This document shows positions 7,993 through 14,393 of a stretch of 14,393 bases of DNA, piece by piece. Under the pieces are notes generated by a model. That model did no database searches. It was not told the DNA's origin and was given only the letters and a program-made list of their open reading frames with translations. The stretch's first letter is position 1; each line of letters starts with the position of its first letter. The stretch is from positions 1 through 14,393 of the forward strand of contig JADNRY010001230.1 of the NCBI GenBank assembly GCA_015501585.1, given 5' to 3'. The translations under genes were made by a program, and so were the position numbers. This stretch comes from Rhodocollybia butyracea (lineage: Eukaryota > Basidiomycota > Agaricomycetes > Agaricales > Omphalotaceae).

Positions 7993-8669
7993 ATGGCCCA
8001 GCCACTTGAACGAGTCAAAAGGTATCCTCGCACCATCAAATCCCTTCTGGACGCCAATCCCTCGCTTGCCAACATTGAAAACTTTCCAGGGTTCTCCGAA
8101 ACCATCCAAGCCGGCACGCCTCTCAACATCAGCGATCTTTTCAATGCTGAACTTGACTTGGGAAATTTGGTTTATTTACACAGTGAGCCTTCACGCCACT
8201 CAAACCAAAGGATACTACCTCACAATTCCTCTTTTATCAGAAAGTGGGAACGCCAATGTCACTTCTGCTGTGGTGGCAAGCGGCAAAAACCGCCTCACCG
8301 CCGTGCGCAATGTCCGTAAGTCAATCTTCTACTTGTTTCCATACTTATTACTTATATAGCTCTCATATTGTAGATGCGCGTCTCGAATATGGTGATGGAG
8401 ACCTGATTGCCATGCTCAATAATATTCAAACCTCGATCAACGGGCTGCGTGAAGACATAGACACCAAGTTCAAGGGGTTGTTGGATCGGCTGGATCAGTT
8501 GTTGGAGGGGAGAAGCCGCATGAAGGATAAGAAAGGTGCCTCCTCAGTGCCTGGGTCAAGAATCACGCGAAAAGGAGTACTAGTGTGTTACTCAACGAAC
8601 TGTATTATTGACTGCGTTCGCTGGACGTTGATGCAAATCTTTCTACATGAATCTGGGCGACTGGCCTGA
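7993..8669 (+). pseudogene. Hypothetical coiled-coil protein, one-base frameshift
   Basis: The start is ATG 7993: MAQPLERVKRYPRTIKSLLD, then ANPSLANIENFPGFSE, then NISDLFNAELDLGNLVYLH. Near 8175-8195 the coding signal moves to the +1 frame: VSLHATQTKGYYLTIPLLSE, NANVTSAVVASGKNRLTAV. An intron at 8316-8373 (GTAAGT...TTGTAG, 58 bp) joins in frame to HARLEYGDGDLIAMLNNIQT, then SINGLREDIDTKFKGLLDRL and DQLLEGRSRMKDKKG. The end at 8669 may include a tail not used in the ancestor. The C-terminal helix has heptad-like leucines and should form a coiled coil. Total about 205 residues. No family recognised. The single shift could be an assembly error, in which case the gene would be intact. Confidence 0.55.
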
Positions 8670-8797
8670 GCAAGTTTAGTCACCAAACATCGTACTGCGA
8701 ACTCATTGTATTCTTCCTTTTACCAAAATCAACCTCTATGGGCACGGCTTTGAATTGTATTACTGCTTGCTATAAACTTGCCCGTGAAGATACATAC

Positions 8798-10349
8798 TAT
8801 GGATGATTTCGTGGCGGGAACGTTTTCGTTCGAATAGAATGAGATCATCGTGATCACAGAGAACTCTCTGAAAGGTACCAGGAGGAGCTCCTGGAATCGG
8901 GTGATTGCGCGGGCACGAGGATCAGAAGAGTTGGGATGCGCGGAGTCGCCTAGTGAGGCAAAGTAGTCTTGCATCAGACTATACTCGTTAATCTGTTAGT
9001 CCGGTCTTCTTAGAAATGTTACACCAACACTTACTTTAGAAATCCTCCATCATCCTGTATTTGTAGTAGCTTCTCCCCGTTGATTTTGAGAATAGCTGAA
9101 TCGTGAATAAGAACACAAAGCGAAAGATTATAAGAGATACCGAAGCTAGAGCTAATCATGAGCGGCGATATCATCGTAAGAAGCCTTCATCACTCACCCG
9201 ACTTGGAACAAGGCCTTGGGCCCCTTACAGAAAAAGCAGTCAACTATCCGGAAGGCAAAGATCGTTGGCATACGATTGATGAATCTGAGCAGAATGAATC
9301 AGCAAAGTCCTTCGAACGAGAGGAACGCACACACAGACTGAGGAACCAAGGGAGAGACGCGACGGATAATTGCACGTCGACTGTTATAAAGTGATTGTAT
9401 ATGATAGCTAGACATCGTTGCACCAGCGATGCAAACACGCGTTGATCCAGAAGAGTTCCATGCATGGGACTAAGAAAGACCTAGTTTTAGTACAACAGAT
9501 CGAGTAGAGACAGGAAGGGACAAACGCGTAATATCCAGGTGGTAAACAATCACAGATCCAGAACGCTTGCTCTTCAGACATGTAACTTTGGAGAAGACCC
9601 AATACCAATCAGTAGTCTGATACGAGCTGCGCCCTACATCAATATCGCCGCGACAAGGATGTTCATGGCCTGTACAAGAATCAGCATGAATGTCCAATCT
9701 CCGAAAAGTCGTATACCAGACCTGACAATAACCCAACTCTGGATTCTTGAGCGAATAAGCCTGCAGCACCTTCCCTAACGTGCTAATACCCTCTTCCGAT
9801 TGATATCCGCATATTCCGGCAGGTTCTGATAAAGGTCCTTCTCAATATCCTCGATACTAGTCGTCCTGCCCGTGTTCTGCTCCAACAGTTATCCGTACAG
9901 CCCAATATTCGAATAGCGGAGGAACAAGGACCCAGAAAGCGTCTCCCACAAATATTTTTCCTTGCAATCAGTTTGGCAGCCCGACTTGTATGAGACGCGT
10001 GCACTGTGGATATCGAAGGAGGGTGAGGTTCCTGTCCGTGCGCTATTGCGTAGAACCAGCGAATGAGATGAGATGAAGACCTGAAAGTCGGAACAAAACA
10101 CTGTTCGGCCGCTTTTACCATAGCCCCCTCAAAAGTGGACAAACCTTGCCCGTTGTTTTGGCAAGACATGTGCATGGTTCTTTGCTTCGCACATAAGGTC
10201 TTTCGTCAGACCCAGCCTCCTGGGAAGAGGTAAATTTGGGCTTGAGATCATGAACGTTTGAACCGTCGACCTAGAACAAATAAAAGGCCGTTGGTGAGAC
10301 TCGGAGAAACAGCGAGGAAAGTCGATGGGCTTACCCAGGGACATACTCG
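8798..10349 (-). pseudogene. GRAM/TBC-domain RabGAP (Gyp2/TBC1D9-like), pseudogene
   Basis: Members switch off Rab GTPases in vesicle traffic. In family order: GLTKDLMCEAKNHAH (GRAM linker, after a 64-bp intron 10271-10334), LTLLRYPQCTRLIQVGLPN, WETLSGSLFLRYSNIGLYG, LLEQNTGRT, IEKDLYQNLPEY, STLGKVLQAYSLKNPELGYC-Q, intron 9670-9721, AMNILVAAIL, YMSEEQAFW, PPGYY, intron 9470-9525 joining in frame to PMHGTLLDQRVF, SVASLPWFLSL, MPTIFAFRIVDCFFC, ILKINGEKLLQIQDDGGFL, intron 8979-9034, LMQDYFASLGD, ARAITRFQELLLVPFREFS, LILFERKRSRHEIIHS and a GTATGT donor at 8797. Breaks: TGA at 9968-9970 (Arg position), TAA at 9889-9891, and frameshifts near 8850, 9800, 9950, 10035 and around the 9100-9330 introns. 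The arginine-finger place (IxxDxxR) is Gln at 9826-9828. N-terminal GRAM domains and the C-terminus are not found. Confidence 0.88.
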
Positions 10350-11070
10350 CTATAACAATAAGACTCGGAAAATGGATTCATGGCTGTCAATTTCAAAGAC
10401 CAAGACAAGACTGAGGAGGAAGAAACTGGCCAAGATAGATAGCGAGTAAACAACCAGATCTCACGTTACACGGCCGCGGACTCCGAGGCCGTTCCGACCC
10501 TCTTCTTCCTTCGATGGTGTAGTGACACGCCTCGATAAAAGAGCTTAGACCTTCAAGCAGTTTCAAGTTACTTAGTAGCCAATATTTCAATATCCAAAGT
10601 CTACTAATCTTTGATAGCTCTTTCGAGTCTTGATTTCTGTGCACCACGAACCTTATGAGCACATAAGTATATCTCTTCTTGCATAACGCGTGCAGGTTTG
10701 TCTCACTGCTACTTTGATTATTTCTATAGCGATGGTGCTAATCAGGCAGTCTTGCAGGTCGTATGAAAACACTGCAACATTTTGGTCCCTCAGTCAGTGT
10801 AGACAAGAACGTACGTTCTTGATTTTCACGGACAATAGTTCTCTGTCGACTCCTGCATTGTCCTCACCTTAAATATGGCACTGACTCACTCTTCAGTCAG
10901 TTCCAAGGACTTCGTGTGCTTTCGTCTCTTTTGAATCGGCATCACCCAGGCTCGACACCTTCATTCTCACTTACATCTGAACATCCTCCAATACACGTTC
11001 GACTCGGAATTTCTGAATAACCGTCGACTTTGCTTCTTCTTCCGTCCTCGCGCGGGAAGTAGCCTCGAAG
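10350..11070. other. Intergenic region, no supported gene
   Basis: Upstream flank of the TBC relic on the minus strand. Sequence matching the GRAM domains expected there could not be recognised, so it is either lost or too decayed. Open frames are short and on both strands. One perfect 18-bp palindrome lies at 10804-10821, and 10930-11060 is pyrimidine-rich. Confidence 0.4.
10804..10821. repeat. Perfect 18-bp palindrome
   Basis: CAAGAACGTACGTTCTTG equals its own reverse complement. It has two GAAC/GTTC half sites, as in sites for dimeric DNA-binding proteins. It sits in a region without genes. Function is unknown. Confidence 0.6.
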
Positions 11071-11307
11071 ATGGGAAAATATGATCGTCAATTCACGTAT
11101 CGACCGTGTACGGAAATCTATGATCGGAGCATCCGAGTCCTCTCCGAATTGTTGCCCTTGGTGGGCGTCACCCACGTCGGTGACTCTCCACCCGAAACAC
11201 ACTCCTGCTCGCCACGGGAGCTACCTGGGTATCATTGGAGGCACAACGTGGTTTCCTTGGATAATCCAGCATATTATGGGAAGGTAGTGGGCGACGTGGT
11301 GTGCTGA
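11071..11307 (+). CDS. Possible small open frame, unknown
   Basis: ATG 11071 opens 78 codons (MGKYDRQFTYRPCTEIYDRS...), preceded by a pyrimidine-rich stretch. An overlapping frame (11081-11287) reads GIIGGTTWFPWIIQHIMG near its end and could be a membrane segment. It stops near an AG-GTAGTG donor and a CATACAG acceptor. The two frames compete and neither matches a family I know. One may be a decayed exon. Low confidence. Confidence 0.2.
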   Translation: MGKYDRQFTYRPCTEIYDRSIRVLSELLPLVGVTHVGDSPPETHSCSPRELPGYHWRHNVVSLDNPAYYGKVVGDVVC

Positions 11308-11405
11308 GCGAGGTAGACTCAAGCATACAGCCCCCGTCCCTATTTCAGGTGACAATTTCGGATCCCTTTCACTAGCGGAAATTTCCAGAAACCAGAGCTT
11401 AGTTC

Positions 11406-11643
11406 AAACACATCAATGTCAAGGATCTTTTTGTACGCGAGGTAGGTGAGCACCAAGTGGGATCTGAGGCCAATGTCGCAGATGTTTTCACCAAGCCAAT
11501 GGGTAGGGCGCTCTTCTACCGCAATCGAGGTGAGCTACCTTTACTTACATGTGTCTTCGTACTAACTAATAGTAGACTTATATGTTCTCTGACAGGTATA
11601 TTAGATTATTTCTACCAAAATCGAGACTTACGTTCTCTGACAG
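11406..11643 (+). mobile_element. Ty1/copia retrotransposon, RNase H 3' end fragment
   Basis: The frame from 11406 reads KHINVKDLFVRE, VGSEANVADVFTKPMGRALF, YRNR, the conserved C-terminal signature of copia RNase H (KHIDVRHHFIRE...ADIFTKPL). A TAG sits just before it (11400-11402) and upstream reverse transcriptase is absent, so only the tail survives. After YRNR comes a 46-bp segment, 11530-11575, with GTGAGC at its start, TACTAAC branch at 11560-11566 and TAG at its end: a textbook intron. The exon bridging sequence is repeated without this segment at 11609-11643. No LTR is recognised downstream. Confidence 0.75.
11609..11643 (+). repeat. Intron-less duplicate of the copia tail junction
   Basis: TTTCTACCAAAATCGAG joined directly to ACTTACGTTCTCTGACAG repeats 11513-11529 (TTCTACCGCAATCGAG) plus 11576-11595 (ACTTATATGTTCTCTGACAG). 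The first copy has 46 intron-like bases between the halves; this one has none. Confidence 0.65.
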
Positions 11644-11806
11644 ACACAACAGTACATAACCTACAACCGCCACTGGCAAGCCGCTGGGGCTGTTATTACA
11701 TCTTCGCGTCAACATTGATACACCCTTTCATCTTTCCTTGGTGATTTACCAATAAGGAAGATGCGCTATATCCACCGTCGCAAATCTCAGATAACCCCTT
11801 CTGCAT

Positions 11807-11833
11807 AAGTGGGGTAAGTGGGGTAAGTGGGTA
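11807..11833 (+). repeat. Short tandem repeat, AAGTGGGGT units
   Basis: Two perfect 9-bp units, AAGTGGGGT, are followed by a third imperfect one, AAGTGGGTA. It is G-rich on the plus strand. Confidence 0.75.
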
Positions 11834-12191
11834 CTTGGGTACCGCGCCGAGGGATCTATCAATATGAACATTTCTCAATACCAATTGATGAGGGCATTTT
11901 TGACGTTGTTAACTTCAAGACGTGGACATTTCAAGAATTCTCGTTTTTCCTTGTTCGATTTTTCCTGCGCTACTGCCCAACAATTAATACCCGTTCAGAT
12001 ACGAGATAGTTAATTGTGCCTCAATCTGGGTGGTATTGTACTTCCCCTGACAAAAAGTACTTGTGTCTGTCGGAGCACAGACTGGAAACTCCATCGATAA
12101 GCTGTGTTCTCGGATGCGACCTTGTGCAACCGAGTTCAAGGACAAGGACACAGTTCAGCACGTACAAAGCTCGATCGAATCAGATACATAC

Positions 12192-12205
12192 ATGCATGCA
12201 TGCAT
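12192..12205. repeat. ATGC alternating palindrome
   Basis: ATGCATGCATGCAT is a perfect 14-bp palindrome made of a tetranucleotide repeat, flanked on both sides by ATACAT-like bases. It is a small microsatellite. Confidence 0.7.
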
Positions 12206-12975
12206 ACATGGCCCAAAGGTTCGACTCTTGAAGAGAAGGTGGACTCACACCGCAAACATTTCTACTTTAGTCTGACCGAAGTAGGCCACGAAATATCGTC
12301 CTTCCTTCAACAGTATAATACCGGCCGAAAACCGGAAAATTTTCAGCCGGGTTCTGTAGGTATATACTATAATCAGGGTCCTCCTTCAACCACTGAGAGA
12401 TAATTCTTTCAATGCCAGAACATCAAATCAGAACTGCAGGATTCAAAGGACATATTTCGGAACTGAGTATCTGCTCTGGATAACGATTATCTTCATAATA
12501 TGTTTCTTCTGGCACGTACAAAATTTGAAGAAGCCTCTACATACTTTCTTATCGATAAGTAGGGTATTTTATGGCAAGCTGAATGATACATACTTACATC
12601 CATGGAGGATATTGTATTTTAGTACTTTAACTTCACATATAGTGGCTTTCAAACAGTTTTTGGATCCCTCGAGGAATTTCTGTTCGAACATAAGTCGATG
12701 CTTGCATAATTTCAGCACACAAATTGCCTCTGGCTTCAAATGAGTACTTATCAATCCAACATGAGGCAAGATGTAGTGTCCAAACTCCACGTTTACTCAG
12801 CATTGGTGGCGGAATGTCGCGGAGTTTGAGTCATTTAGATGATTACAATGGAGTCTCATCAGGAGTATCAGGAGACGGTGCTCTCTGGATCCGCCGGGTC
12901 CAATCTTGAGCCATACGTGCAATAAATTTCTACTTTATTTCTTTCCTTCCAGCAACCCAGACCCCCATTTCACTA

Positions 12976-12987
12976 GTAAGTACTTAC
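12976..12987. promoter_or_regulatory. Palindromic double splice donor GTAAGTACTTAC
   Basis: This perfect 12-bp palindrome reads GTAAGT on both strands. On the minus strand it directly follows the coding frame ending ESEHSA-R, so it is probably that exon's 5' splice site. On the plus strand it could equally act as a donor after CACTA, but no plus-strand exon is evident. Confidence 0.4.
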
Positions 12988-13484
12988 CGTGCGCTGTGTT
13001 CTGATTCAAGGATGATTATTACTTGGTGCCTTGTGGTGAATAACTTGCGAATAACCGTACTTGCCACCTGCTTATACTTACATAAAGTTCTATTTGAATT
13101 CACTCGTGGTCCATACCTGCATTTGTACTCGTATCTGTCGATAAGACAAGATCGTATCTGTCGATAAGACAAGACAGAACCGAACTGGAAACGAAAAACT
13201 GCTTTTGCCCATTCAAAAACAATTCTTTCGTCTGGAAACAGCCGAGGAGTGGATTGAGAGTTGTAGACTTCTCGGTAGACTCTGAACTCCGAAGCCACAG
13301 CAAGGTAAACTTGTACATGGTTCTGTCGCGTCAATGTCGCACCGTATGACTTCGTATGGAAATTCAAAGCCGATGAATGCCTTGCAGGCGTAGCCAATCC
13401 GTCATACGTGGTGAATCCGAATATACCCTTTACTGGCAGAATCATCCCGCGAAAATGTGGATGGAATTTACAACTCATAGGCAA
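12988..13484 (-). CDS. Hypothetical first exon, unknown protein
   Basis: ATG at 13484 opens 165 codons: MPMSCKFHPHFRGMILPVKG, FGFTTYDGLATPARHSSALN, QNHVQVYLAVASEFRVYREV, RIVFEWAKAVFRFQFGSVLS and on to ILESEHSA. It runs into a canonical GTAAGT donor at 12987, with a stop just beyond, which supports a spliced gene. The next exon could not be found in 11644-12975. A 23-bp tandem duplication (13130-13175) inside it changes the downstream frame relative to the ancestor, so the last 40 or so residues may not be original. A perfect hairpin lies just upstream. No family recognised. Confidence 0.35.
13130..13175 (+). repeat. 23-bp tandem duplication
   Basis: CGTATCTGTCGATAAGACAA plus three bases occurs twice head to tail, with one mismatch at the last base. 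The near identity indicates a recent slippage event inside an open frame. Since 23 is not a multiple of three, it shifts the reading frame. Confidence 0.85.
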
Positions 13485-13488
13485 GAAG

Positions 13489-13521
13489 CGAATGGAAACC
13501 TGGCAACTGCCTTTCCATTCG
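13489..13521. repeat. Perfect 10-bp inverted repeat (hairpin)
   Basis: CGAATGGAAA at 13489-13498 and TTTCCATTCG at 13512-13521 form a stem with a 13-base loop. It lies 5 bp upstream of the minus-strand ATG at 13484, so it would fold in that transcript's leader or serve as a protein site. The sequence AGAAGCGAAT overlapping its left arm recurs at 13564-13573. Confidence 0.6.
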
Positions 13522-13589
13522 TAATCATTTCATGACAGCCTATAGACTCCTATAGATGAGACGAGAAGCGAATAAAAAATGATTGGCGC

Positions 13590-14125
13590 ATGATGAACGC
13601 AGCCTTCGTGAAAACATTCTTATCACTTTACTTAAAAACTGATAATCTATCCCTGTCATCCCCACTCTTCACTTCAAGTTCATCTCGAATGTCTGCTTCA
13701 AACATTGACCTGCTTTCGTGCGTTCTCCCACTGGTGTCACTGCATCATTCACTTATCTCCAAATTCACCAGCGGTACCAAGGCTGCTGTCCCTGGCCCGT
13801 ACGTCGATGTTTCCTCACAACCAAAATTGGACAGCTTTGGTTTTAGTACCGTTTGTTTCATGATTTCTCATTTGTATATTTGTGTAGGTTCCAATCCATG
13901 TCGCCCACTCGCTCGGGGCGGTTGAGATCACTAGGTAGTCGTGTTGCCCCTGGCGGCCTTTTGATATCACCTTGTTCCTGATCATTGCCAGTGACTACTG
14001 CAAGGCCGCTGCGGACGTACCGTATGTTGTTTTCCAACTCCTAGGCTGTCGCATCTGTTCTCATTTCCTTTACCAGTAACGGAAAGATGGAACTTATCCA
14101 CCATATGGTACCCACGGCTTCGTGA
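13590..14125 (+). pseudogene. Possible spliced gene with one in-frame stop, unknown
   Basis: Exon 1 from ATG 13590 (or 13690) contains ASNIDLLSCVLPLVSLHHSL, then FTSGTKAAVPGPYVDVSSQP and KLDSFGFST. A short intron, 13851-13887 (GTTTGT...GTGTAG), would join in phase to VPIHVAHSLGAVEITR, a TAG at 13936-13938, then SCCPWRPFDITLFLIIASDY and CKAAADV. A canonical 55-bp intron at 14022-14076 (GTATGT...ACCAG) joins in frame to PNGKMELIHHMVPTAS and a stop at 14125. The second splice is convincing; the first intron is very short (37 bp). No family recognised. One stop codon separates this from an intact model. Confidence 0.35.
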
Positions 14126-14186
14126 AGTAAACATTTTCCTGTGTTTGTTTTGCTGAATGTTCAATGATTTATAGTAAAGTTACAAG

Positions 14187-14393
14187 ATGGGAAGTTGGGT
14201 TGTGAATGTGTATGCCTACCTTCACATCAACTCGGACAAAGTTACTTTTGTATTATTACATTCGGGTTCATTTGGCTCCACAGACAATACGGAATCCACA
14301 AAGACGAAGGATACCGCGGACGGGATTCTCGGTGTCGACTGGGCCAGAATCAGAGGACATGTTTCACAATCCGATGACATACGATTCCAAACT
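14187..14393 (+). CDS. Open frame running off the right edge, unknown
   Basis: ATG 14187, the first after an in-frame TAA at 14175, opens at least 69 codons to the window end: MGSWVVNVYAYLHINSDKVT, LLHSGSFGSTDNTESTKTKD, ILGVDWARIRGHVSQSDDIR. The last 25 residues look most protein-like. The frame may include an intron or be only the N-terminus. No family recognised, and other frames are also partly open here. Confidence 0.35.
   Translation, partial: MGSWVVNVYAYLHINSDKVTFVLLHSGSFGSTDNTESTKTKDTADGILGVDWARIRGHVSQSDDIRFQT

Larger units (their letters stand above)
11644..12983. other. Long region with no confident gene
   Basis: Several short open frames on both strands show no family motif. The best is 12104-12403 (plus), ending in LTEVGHEISSFLQQYNTGRK and similar polar sequence, but it lacks splice or start support. 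Another on minus at 12569-12790 is Lys/Leu/Cys-rich. Structures seen: 9-bp tandem repeats at 11807-11833, an 8-bp inverted repeat (ACAATTAA/TTAATTGT) at 11980-12017, an ATGC run at 12192-12205, and an imperfect inverted repeat CAAACTCC/GGAGTTTG at 12781-12828. It may be degenerate transposon sequence. Confidence 0.4.

Noticed and set aside
9158..9394. Plus-strand 78-codon frame (MSGDIIVRSLHHSPDLEQ...) with a TATA-like sequence just before it
   Set aside because: It lies opposite the TBC relic, whose minus-strand codons for MPTIFAFRIVDCFFC and KGPKALFQVG match the family. The plus frame is most likely the antisense shadow.
9783..10175. Long minus-strand 130-codon frame ending MRISIGRGY
   Set aside because: The TBC motifs in this stretch lie in several frames and this uninterrupted frame contains almost none of them. 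It is an accidental frame through a frameshifted pseudogene.
12104..12403. Plus-strand 99-codon frame with polar C-terminal half
   Set aside because: No recognisable family, no splice sites, crosses the ATGC microsatellite. Mentioned only within the region note.
1..14393. CRISPR array, tRNA, rRNA or prokaryotic operon features
   Set aside because: No regularly spaced repeats, cloverleaf or rRNA-like sequence was seen, and spliceosomal introns show a eukaryotic genome.

Overview
This is a gene-poor, pseudogene-rich stretch of a fungal nuclear genome, most likely an agaricomycete (mushroom-type basidiomycete). The reasons are short introns of about 45-64 bp with GTAAGT, GTATGT or GTGTGT donors and CAG/TAG acceptors, protein families typical of such genomes (DUF6589-type protein, BBE-type FAD oxidoreductase, LaeA-like SAM methyltransferase), Ty1/copia debris and TTAGGG-like interstitial motifs. 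No species is assigned.

Layout. At 121-1421 (minus) lies a wrecked secreted FAD-linked oxidoreductase. One exon is interrupted at 807-1228 by a 422-bp insertion that looks like a degraded solo LTR flanked by a 5-bp ATACC duplication. At 2367-2849 (plus) is a frameshifted 5' fragment of a DUF6589-type gene, with a plausible CCAAT/TATA promoter upstream. From 3258 to 6913 there is a tandem array with a period of about 1.54 kb, built around a small SAM-dependent methyltransferase on the minus strand. It holds a relic (3258-3366), one copy that can be read intact through two introns (3749-4711, 281 aa), one copy broken by an 8-nt insertion (5289-6266), and a C-terminal stub (6827-6913). Each full unit also carries a ghost copy of the exon-1/promoter segment upstream of its real start.

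From 7041 to 8669 are two unrecognised small genes on opposite strands. Each has good coding signal and introns, and each is broken by a stop or a one-base shift. From 8798 to about 10270 (minus) is a GRAM/TBC-type RabGAP pseudogene with several recognisable introns, at least two nonsense codons, several frameshifts and an arginine-finger position that now reads glutamine. The right third (10350-14393) is mostly unassignable. It contains a Ty1/copia RNase H tail (11406-11643) with an unusual intron-plus/intron-minus duplication, short palindromes and tandem repeats, a hypothetical exon ending exactly at a splice donor (12988-13484, minus), an interrupted spliced gene (13590-14125, plus) and an open frame running off the right edge.

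The FAD oxidoreductase and the methyltransferases are enzyme classes that often occur together in fungal secondary-metabolite loci, so the left half may be a dying biosynthetic island, but no backbone synthase is visible. I see no convincing novel defence or regulatory system. The most distinctive material is the methyltransferase array, the TBC pseudogene and the copia-tail duplication.
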